From positions 434,001 to 498,000 of the forward strand of contig JAEPOK010000002.1 in NCBI GenBank assembly GCA_017642935.1: a stretch of 64,000 nucleotides of DNA. Direction: 5' to 3'. A program made the position numbers and the translations under genes. Shown here piece after piece: positions 8,434-17,517 of this stretch. The DNA comes from Hyphomicrobiales bacterium (lineage in GTDB: Bacteria; Pseudomonadota; Alphaproteobacteria; Rhizobiales; MH13). The notes under the pieces were generated by a model. The model was given only the letters and a program-made list of their open reading frames with translations, had not been told where the DNA came from and did no database searches. How positions within the stretch are numbered: position 1 is the first letter of the stretch; each line of letters begins with the position of its first letter.

Positions 8434-10356
8434 ATGGCGAAAGTCATTGGTATTGATTTGGGAACCACCAATTCCTGCGTAGCCGTCATGGACGGCTCAA
8501 CCCCCAAAGTGATTGAAAACGCCGAAGGTGCGCGCACTACGCCGTCTATGGTTGCGTTTTCCGACGATGGCGAGCGGCTCGTTGGCCAGCCTGCCAAGCG
8601 TCAGGCTGTTACCAACCCTGAAGGCACCTTGTTCGCCGTGAAACGGTTGATCGGTCGTCGTTACGACGATCCGACGGTCGCCAAAGACAAGAAGATGGTG
8701 CCGTTTGAAATCGTCAAAGCCGAAAGCGGCGACGCCTGGGTGAAGGTCGGCGAAACCGATTACTCTCCCTCGCAGATTTCAGCCTTCATTCTGCAAAAGA
8801 TGAAGGAAACCGCCGAAGCGTTCCTCGGTGAAACGGTCGAGCAAGCCGTCATCACGGTTCCAGCCTATTTCAACGACGCCCAGCGCCAGGCAACCAAAGA
8901 TGCCGGTAAGATCGCCGGTCTTGAAGTGCTGCGCATCATCAACGAGCCGACGGCCGCTGCTTTGGCCTATGGGCTGGAGAAAAATGACGGCCAGACCATC
9001 GCGGTCTATGACCTGGGTGGCGGTACCTTCGACGTTTCGGTTCTGGAAATCGGCGATGGCGTGTTTGAGGTGAAGTCGACCAATGGCGACACGTTCCTTG
9101 GCGGTGAAGACTTCGACATGCGCTTGGTTGGCTATCTGGCTGACGAGTTCAAGAAAGAGCAAGGTATCGACCTTAAGGGCGACAAGCTTGCGCTTCAGCG
9201 CCTGAAAGAAGCTGCCGAAAAAGCCAAAATCGAGCTCTCTTCGGCTACGCAGACAGAGATCAACCTGCCCTTCATCACCGCTGATGCGTCCGGTCCAAAA
9301 CACCTGACGATGAAGCTGACGCGCGCCAAGTTCGAAAGCCTGGTTGAAGATCTGGTTAAGCGCACCGTCGATCCGATGAAAGCGGCTCTGAAAGACGCTG
9401 GTCTGAAAGCCGGTGACATTGACGAGGTGGTTTTGGTTGGCGGCATGACCCGCATGCCGAGGGTCCAAGAAACCGTCAAAGAGTTCTTCGGCAAAGAACC
9501 GCACAAGGGTGTGAACCCGGATGAGGTTGTGGCCATCGGTGCTGCTGTTCAGGCCGGCGTTTTGCAGGGCGATGTCAAAGACGTTCTTCTGCTTGACGTG
9601 ACCCCGTTGTCGCTGGGCATTGAAACACTTGGTGGCGTGTTCACCCGTCTGATCGACCGCAACACGACGATCCCGACCAAGAAGAGCCAGGTGTTCTCGA
9701 CCGCTGATGACAATCAGTCGGCTGTGACCATCCGGGTGTTCCAGGGCGAGCGCGAGATGGCGGCGGACAACAAGATCCTCGGCCAGTTCGATCTGGTGGG
9801 TATCCCTCCGGCGCCGCGCGGCATGCCGCAAATTGAAGTGACCTTCGACATCGACGCCAACGGCATCGTAAATGTCTCGGCGAAGGACAAAGGCACCAAC
9901 AAAGAGCAGCAAATCCGCATTCAAGCGTCCGGTGGTCTTTCCGACGATGACATCGAACAGATGGTCAAAGACGCCGAGAGCCATGCCGACGAGGACAAGA
10001 AGCGCCGCGAAGTTGTCGAGGCGAAGAACCAGGGTGAAGCTCTGGTCCACTCCTCGGAGAAAGCTCTGGCTGATTATGGCGACAAGGTCGGCGATGACGA
10101 CAAGGCCGCCATCGAAGGCGCGATCGCTGATCTGAAGACGGCGCTGGAAGGCGACGACAAGGCTGCCATCGAAGAGAAGGCGCAGGCGCTTGCCACCGCG
10201 TCCATGAAGCTTGGCGAAGCTATGTACGCTGACGCTCAGGCGGAAGGCGACGAGGCACCTGACATGGATGACCAGGCCGAACCGGTCCAAGACGATGATG
10301 TGGTCGATGCCGACTTTGAAGACGTCGACGATGAAGATCAGAAGAAAGCGTCCTAA
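8434..10356 (+). CDS. dnaK: Chaperone DnaK (Hsp70)
   Basis: 640 residues, full length. The N-terminus [21 protein letters not shown] is the Hsp70 phosphate-1 loop; [30 protein letters not shown] and the [13 protein letters not shown] adenosine motif follow in order. The substrate-binding domain starts near residue 390 ([14 protein letters not shown]) and the protein ends in the usual acidic tail. DnaK folds and protects proteins with DnaJ and GrpE, and in alphaproteobacteria it helps control RpoH. GAGGT lies 12 bases before the ATG. The partner dnaJ is 3.7 kb downstream rather than adjacent, and a terminator follows dnaK directly. Confidence 0.98.
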   Translation: MAKVIGIDLGTTNSCVAVMDGSTPKVIENAEGARTTPSMVAFSDDGERLVGQPAKRQAVTNPEGTLFAVKRLIGRRYDDPTVAKDKKMVPFEIVKAESGDAWVKVGETDYSPSQISAFILQKMKETAEAFLGETVEQAVITVPAYFNDAQRQATKDAGKIAGLEVLRIINEPTAAALAYGLEKNDGQTIAVYDLGGGTFDVSVLEIGDGVFEVKSTNGDTFLGGEDFDMRLVGYLADEFKKEQGIDLKGDKLALQRLKEAAEKAKIELSSATQTEINLPFITADASGPKHLTMKLTRAKFESLVEDLVKRTVDPMKAALKDAGLKAGDIDEVVLVGGMTRMPRVQETVKEFFGKEPHKGVNPDEVVAIGAAVQAGVLQGDVKDVLLLDVTPLSLGIETLGGVFTRLIDRNTTIPTKKSQVFSTADDNQSAVTIRVFQGEREMAADNKILGQFDLVGIPPAPRGMPQIEVTFDIDANGIVNVSAKDKGTNKEQQIRIQASGGLSDDDIEQMVKDAESHADEDKKRREVVEAKNQGEALVHSSEKALADYGDKVGDDDKAAIEGAIADLKTALEGDDKAAIEEKAQALATASMKLGEAMYADAQAEGDEAPDMDDQAEPVQDDDVVDADFEDVDDEDQKKAS

Positions 10357-10383
10357 ACCTTTCCTCTGACACAGCACTTCAGG

Positions 10384-10415
10384 AAGCCCGGCACCTTTTG
10401 GTGTCGGGCTTTTTG
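10384..10415 (+). terminator. Rho-independent terminator after dnaK
   Basis: GCCCGGCACC and GGTGTCGGGC form a near-perfect ten-base stem around a TTTT loop, followed by a run of five T. It starts 28 bases after the dnaK stop. It makes dnaK monocistronic, so the downstream dnaJ must have its own promoter. Confidence 0.85.
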
Positions 10416-10453
10416 CTGCGGGTGGACGTCGGTAGGGCTGTCATCAAGCCGCA

Positions 10454-11374
10454 ATGTTTGATCGCAATAGCGTGCCACCCATGGCTGATCTTTTGCTCCA
10501 TGATTCGCTGTCACGCCCGGCCGGGGGCCATGCACCGTTTGGCGCCCATCGCCTGCCCGCCTGGCGGGAAGCCATCCGCTCGTTGGGGGCGGGCCTGGTG
10601 CCACGGGCCTATCCGCGGCTGGCATCGATTGTGTCCTGGCCGATCTGGCGATTGTCGCTCATCGGGCGACCAAGTCCGGTTGATCTTGAGCCCTATCCCG
10701 GGTTCAGACTAAGGCTCTATCCGCGCGAAAACCACGCCGACACCAAGTGCTATGCCCGGCCCGGTTTGGTTGATTTGGCCGAAGAAGCAGCAATGGCGCG
10801 CTGTGCGGCAACCAGCCCTGATGATCAGTTCATCTTAGTTGATGCCGGCGCAAACACCGGCACCTACACAGTTCTGGCCGCCTGCCTGGCGCGGCAAGTA
10901 GGTCGAACGGGCCGGTTCGTGTGCATCGAAGCCAATCCGAAAACCCAAAGACGGCTCGCCGCCAACCTGCGCTTCAGCGGACTGGATGCGCAGGCTGATC
11001 TGGTTCCATGCGCCGTCAGCGACACGGGGGGTGCGGTTCTGCTTGCCCGTTCAGCCTGGAACTTAGGCAGTGTGTCGGTCAGCGATGGGTCCGGCAAAAA
11101 ACGCGGGGGGCTCACCCAAGTTCGCGCCCGCACGCTCTTGTCGATTGTCGAAGAAAGCCGCCTGCCCCGCATCGACCTGCTCAAGATCGATATTGAGGGT
11201 CATGAGGTGCAGGCGCTTGGACCGTTCCTGCGCACAGCCCCGGCGCATCTCCTGCCACGAATGATCCTGGCTGAGACCAAACACGACAGGGATTCAACGC
11301 TCGCTTCGCTGATAATCCAAGCGGGCTACCGCATCACCCATCATGGGCGCTCGGACACCGTATTTGAACGGTAG
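10454..11374 (+). CDS. FkbM family SAM-dependent methyltransferase
   Basis: 306 residues. The Rossmann methyltransferase core begins with FILVDAGANTGTYTVLAA (Asp130, SAM-binding motif I), continues with VCIEANPKTQRRLAANL, and ends with the FkbM hallmark LLKIDIEGHE (Asp246). FkbM enzymes O-methylate sugars or secondary metabolites, often exopolysaccharide or lipopolysaccharide residues; the substrate here is unknown. The first 95 residues are not part of the methyltransferase fold. Neither ATG 10454 nor the in-frame ATG 10481 has a clear ribosome-binding site, so the start is uncertain. It lies between dnaK and dnaJ, not a usual place for this family. Confidence 0.8.
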   Translation: MFDRNSVPPMADLLLHDSLSRPAGGHAPFGAHRLPAWREAIRSLGAGLVPRAYPRLASIVSWPIWRLSLIGRPSPVDLEPYPGFRLRLYPRENHADTKCYARPGLVDLAEEAAMARCAATSPDDQFILVDAGANTGTYTVLAACLARQVGRTGRFVCIEANPKTQRRLAANLRFSGLDAQADLVPCAVSDTGGAVLLARSAWNLGSVSVSDGSGKKRGGLTQVRARTLLSIVEESRLPRIDLLKIDIEGHEVQALGPFLRTAPAHLLPRMILAETKHDRDSTLASLIIQAGYRITHHGRSDTVFER

Positions 11375-11385
11375 CGTGGTTGGTC

Positions 11386-12363
11386 TCAAACGTCGGCCAA
11401 CATTCTTTCGCTCATTTCCCACAAACGCTCAGCGGCCTCGTCATCGCAGGCATAGGCGTGAACGCCGGAATAGCGCGTTGCTGGATTGCCTGTGTCGGTC
11501 GGCGAGGCGATGTCGCAATCCTCGCAATAGACCCCGGCCTTGCCAACAAGATCGGGCGAGGATGCAGCCCATAACGTAGTTGAGCATCCCTGTTCAGGCG
11601 TTTTGAACCCGGCTTTGGCCATTTCAGATGGCTCGCCGTCCTCGCCTAGCCATCCGAGCGCGATCATTTCTTCTTTCGGCAAATGCCGCTGAAGCGGTGT
11701 GAAGATACCGCCAGGATGAAGCGAGAACGCCAGACCCCCAGTCTCTTGCAACCGCCGCGAGACGGCGTTGGCAAACAGCGCGTTGGCGGTCTTGGCCTGA
11801 CCGTAGGCCTGCCATTTGTCATAAGCCGTCGTTTGGAAGTGTACATCGTCCCACAGGATGTCGGACCTTTTGTGCGCAGCCGACGACAAAGCAACTACCC
11901 TCGCACCGGGGGTACTCGCAAGCAGCGGTGCAAGCGTCTTGTACAATGCGAAATGCCCCATGTGACAAATGCCGAATTGCGATTCCCAACCAGGACCGAC
12001 GCGCGATAGGGGCGAGGCCATAACGCCCGCATTGTTGATCAGCAGATCAAGGCTTTGGAGCTGTTCGACCATCGTGGCTGCAAAGCGCTTGACCGACGCA
12101 AGATCGGCCAGGTCCATCGGCGCCGTTTGAACGGCATCTCCGAGTGGCGCCAGGCTTTCGCGAGCCTTTTCCTCCCAACGCACCGGCACAATGACCGACG
12201 CTCCTTTTTCCGTCAGGCAGCGCACCGTTTCCAACCCGATGCCACTGTAGCCGCCCGTGACGATGGCTGTTTTGCCGGTCAGACCGATATCGGCGAGCAC
12301 CTCGCTGCCGGTACCACGCGCACCGAAGTCCGATCCAACTGGGACTTGATCTGCGATAGCCAT
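11386..12363 (-). CDS. Short-chain dehydrogenase/reductase
   Basis: 325 residues. The extended N-terminus (about 27 residues) precedes the Rossmann core: TGGYSGIG at 36-43 is the nucleotide-binding TGxxxGxG motif, LLINNAG the structural NNAG motif, and YGQAK the catalytic YxxxK, with a Ser in ALSSAAH upstream of it. The length and the HxGxxxT-like LHPGGIFT segment place it near the retinol-dehydrogenase/WW-domain-oxidoreductase-like SDRs. Substrate and cofactor preference are not readable with certainty. It is convergent with the FkbM gene (11-base gap) and lies upstream of, not in an operon with, cfa. Confidence 0.85.
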   Translation of the reverse strand: MAIADQVPVGSDFGARGTGSEVLADIGLTGKTAIVTGGYSGIGLETVRCLTEKGASVIVPVRWEEKARESLAPLGDAVQTAPMDLADLASVKRFAATMVEQLQSLDLLINNAGVMASPLSRVGPGWESQFGICHMGHFALYKTLAPLLASTPGARVVALSSAAHKRSDILWDDVHFQTTAYDKWQAYGQAKTANALFANAVSRRLQETGGLAFSLHPGGIFTPLQRHLPKEEMIALGWLGEDGEPSEMAKAGFKTPEQGCSTTLWAASSPDLVGKAGVYCEDCDIASPTDTGNPATRYSGVHAYACDDEAAERLWEMSERMLADV

Positions 12364-12387
12364 GACTGTTCCTTCCCAAGGCGTCTG

Positions 12388-12414
12388 ATGAATTCAGGGT
12401 TCTGGGAATGAATT
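12388..12414. repeat. Paired ATGAATT repeats and dyad upstream of the SDR gene
   Basis: ATGAATT occurs at 12388-12394 and again at 12408-12414, offset by 20 bases (about two helical turns). The same bases contain a dyad, AATTCA (12391-12396) and TGAATT (12409-12414), separated by 12 bases. The site is 25 bases before the SDR start on the minus strand, so it could be an operator for a dimeric regulator. No specific regulator can be proposed. Confidence 0.3.
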
Positions 12415-12492
12415 TAGGTCGTAGGATTGAAATCGCAGAGTGGCATTTGTCGGATAGACTTGCCCAATCGTCCGAAATTCCAACTGCCCACG

Positions 12493-13716
12493 TTAGCCAA
12501 GCTTGGCTTGCAAAGCTCTCTCATCATCGGTGATGTAATCACGGATGAGCGGCACGGCATCGCGCTCTTTGGAGAGGAGCAATTGGAAGACCATGTTCGA
12601 GCCATCGACAAAACCAAGCTCGGCCGCCGACAGATAAAACTCCCACATTCGGCAGAAGCGCTCGTCATAGAGCTCTTTGGCTTGCTCGCGATTGTCCTGA
12701 AACCGGAGCCGCCAGTCGCGCAATGTGTAAGCATAATGGAGCCGCAGCACTTCCATATCGCAGACCCACAGGCCGCAACGCTCCAGGGATTCAAACGTCT
12801 CTGAGAGAGCCGGAACATAACCGCCGGGGAAGATGTATTTGCGAAAGAAGGGCCCGGTGGTGCCCGGCGGGGTCATGCGACCGATCGAATGGATCATCGC
12901 GAATCCATCATCGGTCAGACGGTCGCGCACCACGTTGAAATAGTCATCAAAGTTGAAGACGCCGACATGCTCCATCATGCCGACTGACACGATGCGGTCA
13001 TAGGTGCCCTGATGCTCGCGATAATCCTCAATGATGAACTCAACCTTGTCGTCGAGTCCTGCGGCGCTCACCCGCTCACGGGCGATTTTCACCTGTTCAG
13101 GCGAGACATTCAGCGACGTGACCTGCGCTCCCGCGCGCGCCAGCATGATCGCCAAAGAACCCCAGCCACCGCCGATCTCCAGGACCCGCATGCCGGGCTC
13201 AAGTTTCAGCTTGGCAACGATGTGGATGAGCTTGTTGATCTGCGCCTGTTCCAGGCTTTCATGCTCATCGGTGTAAAGCGCGCAGGAATAGTTCATGCCG
13301 TCATCGAGAAAAAGCCGGTAAAGCTCGGTCGACAGATCGTAATGGCTGCGCGCCTGTTTCTTGGCGTTTGCCACGTCATTGGCCTGCTGGCGGCGCCGCA
13401 TCATCTTCCAGCCACGCCGAAGCAACCCCTGCACGCGGTATTGCGCCAGTGGCGCCCGGTTGACGGAAAAGAGCGTCAAAAACTGATGGATGTCCGAGCC
13501 GTCTTCAAAGCTCAGCTTGCCATCCATATAGGCCTCAGCGGCAGCAAGCTCGGGATTGAAAAAGATTGCCCGCTCGGCTTTGGCGTCGTGAAACCGCAGC
13601 GCAACCTCCGGACCGGGCTCGACACCGCCATAGGTGATTGTCTGCCCGTTGGCATGGGTCACGTGAAGTGCGCCTTTGCGGACGAATTTCTGCAAAAGGT
13701 TCGATAGGATGGGCAT
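12493..13716 (-). CDS. cfa: Cyclopropane-fatty-acyl-phospholipid synthase
   Basis: 407 residues. The protein has the Cfa/mycolic-acid methyltransferase fold: an N-terminal lipid-binding region, then SHYDLSTELYRLFLDDGMNYSCALY, the SAM site VLEIGGGWGSLAI, VGMMEHVG, FFRKYIFPGGYVP, and the conserved C-terminal RFCRMWEFYLSAAELGF. The enzyme adds a methylene group from SAM across cis double bonds in membrane phospholipid acyl chains, often in stationary phase, acid or heat stress. It ends 129 bases before the SDR start on the same strand. It is divergent from dnaJ over a 301-base gap. Confidence 0.95.
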   Translation of the reverse strand: MPILSNLLQKFVRKGALHVTHANGQTITYGGVEPGPEVALRFHDAKAERAIFFNPELAAAEAYMDGKLSFEDGSDIHQFLTLFSVNRAPLAQYRVQGLLRRGWKMMRRRQQANDVANAKKQARSHYDLSTELYRLFLDDGMNYSCALYTDEHESLEQAQINKLIHIVAKLKLEPGMRVLEIGGGWGSLAIMLARAGAQVTSLNVSPEQVKIARERVSAAGLDDKVEFIIEDYREHQGTYDRIVSVGMMEHVGVFNFDDYFNVVRDRLTDDGFAMIHSIGRMTPPGTTGPFFRKYIFPGGYVPALSETFESLERCGLWVCDMEVLRLHYAYTLRDWRLRFQDNREQAKELYDERFCRMWEFYLSAAELGFVDGSNMVFQLLLSKERDAVPLIRDYITDDERALQAKLG

Positions 13717-14017
13717 GAGGTCGTTGTCTCGCTTACCAGGCTCTTGCGGTCCATTGTGCGCCTTAGCGCAGCGCTTCTCTATCGAAGGTTGGCAAAGAAC
13801 GCCACGTCAAGGTTCGCCCGCCCTGGCAAAGCGCGGGCGGCCTCCCTACATGCGGGCCTTGGTTGCTTGGCCGACTGTTGGTTGACAGCGCGCGGCCAAG
13901 CTGCCAACGCACTCGACCACAGCGCCTGGCACCCTTGCCAGCAGGCAAACTGGGCGGGCGCGACCCCCAATGACGCCCCTTGCAACGCAGTTCGCATCCC
14001 AAAGAAGTCCGTGATTT
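13717..14017. other. 301-base divergent spacer between cfa and dnaJ
   Basis: No gene is visible. The spacer must hold the promoters of cfa (minus) and dnaJ (plus), since dnaJ is cut off from dnaK by a terminator and by genes on the other strand. The dnaJ start is preceded by AAAGAAG about 10 bases upstream as a weak ribosome-binding site. I could not identify a convincing promoter: a TTGACA at 13882-13887 has no matching -10, and CTTGCA at 13979 has only a 13-base spacing to CCCAAAG. Confidence 0.5.
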
Positions 14018-15148
14018 ATGGCCAAGCCCGACTTTTATGAGCTTCTCGGTGTTTCGCGTGATGCAGACGAGAAAACGCTGAAGAGCGCCTTCCGCAAGAA
14101 GGCCATGCAATACCACCCCGACCGCAACCCAGGCGATGCTGAGGCCGAGCAGAGCTTCAAGGCCGTCAACGAAGCCTATGAGGTGTTGCGCGATGAGCAA
14201 AAGCGCGCTGCCTACGATCGGTTCGGGCACCAGGCCTTCGAACAAGGTGGCATGGGCGGTGGTGGCTTCGGCGGCGCGGGCATGGGTGGCGCCGGCATGG
14301 GCGACATCTTCGAAGAAATTTTTGGCGAGTTTATGGGTGGCGGTCGGCGTCGCTCATCCGGTGGCGCGGCGCGTGGCTCCGACATGCGCTACAATTTGGA
14401 GATCTCGCTGGAAGAAGCGTTTGAAGGCAAGACCGTTGATCTGGTGCTGCCGACATCGGTCTCCTGCGGCACGTGTTCCGGTTCAGGCGCCAAGCCGGGG
14501 ACCAGCCCTTCGACCTGCTCGACCTGCGGCGGCATGGGCAAAGTGCGCATGAGCCAGGGCTTTTTTGCCATGGAACGCACCTGCCCAACCTGTGGCGGAC
14601 GCGGCGAAGTCATCAAGGACCCGTGCGACACCTGTTCGGGCGCTGGGCGCGTCACGCAGGAACGCAATTTGTCGGTGAACATCCCTGCTGGGATCGACGA
14701 TGGCAACCGCATCCGTGTGGCCGGGGAAGGCGAGGCTGGCGTGCGCGGTGCGCCTGCTGGCGATCTTTACATCTTCGTCTCGATCAAGCCGCACGATCTG
14801 TTTCAGCGCGATGGCGCGGACCTTTTCTGCCGCGCGCCGATCTCGGTCGTGACCGCGGCGCTTGGTGGCTCCTTTGAAGTGCCGACGCTTGATGGCGCGC
14901 GCACGCGGGTAAAAGTTCCCGAAGGCACACAGACCGGGAAGCAGTTCCGCCTGCGCGGCAAGGGCATGCCCATCCTGCGCCAACGTGATTTCGGTGACAT
15001 GTATGTTCAGGTTCAGGTCGAAACGCCGCAAAAGCTGACCAAACGTCAGCGCGAACTGCTCGAAGAGTTCGAGGCCGAAGGCGGTGACCATAATCACCCC
15101 GAGATGAGCGGCTTTTTCACCAAGGTGAAGGACTTTTTCGGCGGGTAA
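14018..15148 (+). CDS. dnaJ: Chaperone protein DnaJ (Hsp40)
   Basis: 376 residues with the full type I architecture. The J domain occupies residues 1-70 (YHPDRNPGD contains the HPD that stimulates DnaK ATPase). A Gly/Phe-rich linker follows. The zinc-binding domain has four repeats, [24 protein letters not shown] and CDTCSGAG, and the C-terminal substrate-binding domains end in [11 protein letters not shown]. It delivers substrates to DnaK. Normal rhizobial order is dnaK-dnaJ; here three genes intervene. Confidence 0.97.
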   Translation: MAKPDFYELLGVSRDADEKTLKSAFRKKAMQYHPDRNPGDAEAEQSFKAVNEAYEVLRDEQKRAAYDRFGHQAFEQGGMGGGGFGGAGMGGAGMGDIFEEIFGEFMGGGRRRSSGGAARGSDMRYNLEISLEEAFEGKTVDLVLPTSVSCGTCSGSGAKPGTSPSTCSTCGGMGKVRMSQGFFAMERTCPTCGGRGEVIKDPCDTCSGAGRVTQERNLSVNIPAGIDDGNRIRVAGEGEAGVRGAPAGDLYIFVSIKPHDLFQRDGADLFCRAPISVVTAALGGSFEVPTLDGARTRVKVPEGTQTGKQFRLRGKGMPILRQRDFGDMYVQVQVETPQKLTKRQRELLEEFEAEGGDHNHPEMSGFFTKVKDFFGG

Positions 15149-15225
15149 GCGCGATCGCGCGGGGTGCTCCATCTTGGTTTGCGCGTCCTCGCGCACCCGA
15201 TGGGTACCGCGCTGTTCAGCGGCCG

Positions 15226-16098
15226 GTGCCACCTTTTGACCATGAAGGTGGGGCACCTCGCCGGAATCTCTCCGACAGGCTTTTTTCCGTGCGCCGCTTT
15301 GCTTCTAGACCGACCAGCAATCTGATCCGCTGCCTTGCCGTCTGTCTCGGCATCGCAGCGCCTGCATCAACGCTTGCCGAAGACGCCAGCGACATAGTCT
15401 TGCCGCCCAATCCAACGGCGCGGCCTGAAACTGTCAGCACCCCACCTATTGGCACGCCCCCGGCCGAAACGCCGGGCGATGAGAGTTCCGTCGTCCTGCC
15501 GCCCAACCCGACGGCTCGCCCGACCGATACGGTCGAACCTGAGGCTGAACCGGTAATCACCGACCGCGCCTGTTTCAACGCTTTGCGCGCGGCGGGTGCC
15601 ACGTTCGAAATCCGAGGGCGCCATGAAGGCGCCGGTCAATGCGGCATTGATGACGCAGTGGCTGTGTCAGCGATCAATGGCGTGACCTTGCAACCCGCCG
15701 CCTTGCTGACCTGTGAAGCAGCGCTCACCTACACCAACCTTTGGACAGACATCAAAGCGCCGCAGGCGCGCTCCATCTTCCAATCGGAACCGCAGACCGT
15801 GTTCGTTGCGGCATCCTATGCCTGTCGCGGTCGCAACAATGTCGCCGGTGCACGGATCAGCGAACATGGCTTTGGCCGGGCAATCGATGTTCGTGGTATC
15901 GCGTTCGAAGACGGGCAGGTCTGGTCGGTGCAACCGCATCCAGAAGGATCAGATGATCCTGCGGCGCGCTTTCAAGCGGCCATCCGGCAGGATGCTTGTG
16001 GGCCGTTTACGACGATCTTAGGGCCGGGGTCAGACGGCCACCATCAGGACCACATCCATTTCGATATTGCTCGCCGCTCCAGCACTTACTGTCGCTAG
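15226..16098 (+). CDS. Extensin-like exported protein with LAS-type metallopeptidase residues
   Basis: Up to 290 residues. Two GTG starts are possible: 15226, or 15289, which would place VRRFASRPTS directly before the hydrophobic LIRCLAVCLGIAAPASTLAEDA signal peptide; I favour 15289 on topology but give the longer frame. A proline-rich spacer contains VLPPNPTARP twice. The folded domain is the extensin-like C-terminal family (YACRGRNN, SEHGFGRAIDV, HHQDHIHFD). Ser212-x-His214...Gly217...Asp221 and the His276-x-His278 pair (numbered from 15226) follow the SxHxxGxAxD/HxH zinc pattern of LAS peptidases such as D,D-carboxypeptidases. A periplasmic peptidoglycan role is plausible but inferred. Confidence 0.8.
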   Translation: MPPFDHEGGAPRRNLSDRLFSVRRFASRPTSNLIRCLAVCLGIAAPASTLAEDASDIVLPPNPTARPETVSTPPIGTPPAETPGDESSVVLPPNPTARPTDTVEPEAEPVITDRACFNALRAAGATFEIRGRHEGAGQCGIDDAVAVSAINGVTLQPAALLTCEAALTYTNLWTDIKAPQARSIFQSEPQTVFVAASYACRGRNNVAGARISEHGFGRAIDVRGIAFEDGQVWSVQPHPEGSDDPAARFQAAIRQDACGPFTTILGPGSDGHHQDHIHFDIARRSSTYCR

Positions 16099-16221
16099 GA
16101 CAAATCATTAAACGGCGAACGATCGCGTTAACACTCTGACAAGGCTGCCGTTTGTTCGAATTTTAAAGAAGTGCGCCTAGGCTGACGTAACGTTTTTCTT
16201 CCGCTGCACGAAGGCGCCCCG

Positions 16222-17460
16222 ATGAGCACCCCTGCCGATATTCCCTTTGCCGGGACGGCCACCGCACCGCGTGTCCTTACGCGATCTCGCGCCGAAACCC
16301 CCACCGCCTCCACCCGTTATGCCTCGGTCGAAGTCACGACGCGCGACGCCGTTATGGATCTCAAAGACGAGTGGCAACGTCTGGAACAGATCTCCGAAGG
16401 TTCGGCGGTCTTTCAATCGTTTGATCTCTGCCTGCCCTGGCTTGATGCCTATGTGTTCGGCGATGCGCCGACTCACCAAGCCCATGTATTGGCCATCTAC
16501 AACCAAGCCGGAACCATGGTCGCGTTGGCGCCCTTCGCCCAAAAGATTTCTGGGTTGGTCAATATGGCCGAGTGGATCGGCGACCCGCTGGTTCAGTATG
16601 GCGACATTCTGATGGACCCGGCAGCCGACCGCATGGCGCTGCGGGCGGTTCTGTCCGACGCGCTTGGCTCATGGCGTGTTGGCGGCTTGCATCTGCGCAA
16701 TGTGCGTGAGGATTCGCGGATTGCTCAGGTCCTGGACCTATCGACGACTGCTGTCGGCGAAGCGCGTGTGGCCGCCCTCGCTGATTTCACCCAATTTGAC
16801 GATGTTGAGGGCTATTTCGCAACCTTCTCCAAGCGCTCGAAGAAGAACCGCAAAACCAAACGTCGCAAGCTGGCAGAACAAGGTGAGCTGTCGTTCGACG
16901 TTGTCAAAGCCGGGGCAGAAGGCGCTGACTATTGCGCCCTTGCGCTGAAATGGAAGATCGCCTGGCTCGCCGAACGCGGCCTGTCGAGCCGCGCTTTCAT
17001 GGATGCGCGCGCGCTTGGAGCGCTCCAGGAAGCGTGCAGTCGACAAAGTGATCACAACCCGATCCGTCTGTTTGTCCAACGTGTGGACGATGAGCCGGTC
17101 GCCATCGAAATCGGTCTGCTGGGACCGCTTGGGAATGCTGCGTTTATGGGCACCTACGACCCGGCCTATGAGAATCTGAGCGCCGGTAAGGTGCAGATGG
17201 AATCATCGGTGATGCACGGGTTCGACGATGGCTGGGCGGGGTATGACATGCTCGCGCCGATGAGTGATTACAAGCAAAGCTGGTCGAACCGCACAGTTAG
17301 TGTGGCCGATCACATCGTGCCCACCGGCATGCTCGGCCTGATCTATCGCGACGGCTATCTGCGCGGCGCCCGACCCCTGATGAAGATGCTCTGGAACGCA
17401 CTGCCATCCTCGGTGCGCGCGCTGGTCCTGCGCAAAGGCGGCGGCCTCGCTGCGCTTTAG
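16222..17460 (+). CDS. BioF2-like/CelD-type GNAT acyltransferase
   Basis: 412 residues, soluble. The centre (about 160-340) is the BioF2-like acetyltransferase domain: FSKRSKKNRKTKRRKLAEQGELSF is the typical basic lead-in, followed by a GNAT-like half ending in GTYDPAYENLSAGKVQMESSVMHGFDDGWAGYDML. Relatives include CelD-type proteins of polysaccharide biosynthesis loci and FemAB-like enzymes, so transfer of an acyl or aminoacyl group to an envelope polymer is a reasonable guess. Substrate unknown. It stands alone, downstream of the extensin-like gene and convergent with maeB. Confidence 0.75.
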   Translation: MSTPADIPFAGTATAPRVLTRSRAETPTASTRYASVEVTTRDAVMDLKDEWQRLEQISEGSAVFQSFDLCLPWLDAYVFGDAPTHQAHVLAIYNQAGTMVALAPFAQKISGLVNMAEWIGDPLVQYGDILMDPAADRMALRAVLSDALGSWRVGGLHLRNVREDSRIAQVLDLSTTAVGEARVAALADFTQFDDVEGYFATFSKRSKKNRKTKRRKLAEQGELSFDVVKAGAEGADYCALALKWKIAWLAERGLSSRAFMDARALGALQEACSRQSDHNPIRLFVQRVDDEPVAIEIGLLGPLGNAAFMGTYDPAYENLSAGKVQMESSVMHGFDDGWAGYDMLAPMSDYKQSWSNRTVSVADHIVPTGMLGLIYRDGYLRGARPLMKMLWNALPSSVRALVLRKGGGLAAL

Positions 17461-17517
17461 CGAGGGATACTCGGTTTCCCCGCACGGTCTTTGCCTGCGG
17501 CACACCTGCTTTGACCC

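Noticed and set aside
8779-10377. 532-codon open frame antisense to dnaK
   Set aside because: It mirrors the codon pattern of the highly expressed dnaK gene, has no family pattern, and its start has no ribosome-binding site. Long antisense frames are common in GC-rich genes.
13882-13887. TTGACA as a -35 box for dnaJ
   Set aside because: No -10-like hexamer lies 16-19 bases downstream, and the element is about 130 bases from the gene.
13979-14004. CTTGCA...CCCAAAG as a heat-shock promoter of dnaJ
   Set aside because: The spacing is only 13 bases and the start of transcription would fall within a few bases of the ATG, leaving no room for the ribosome-binding site.
15149-15160. GCGCGATCGCGC palindrome after dnaJ
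   Set aside because: Perfect 12-base palindrome but no loop and no T-run, so not a terminator; GCGATCGC-type sequences are expected by chance in GC-rich DNA.
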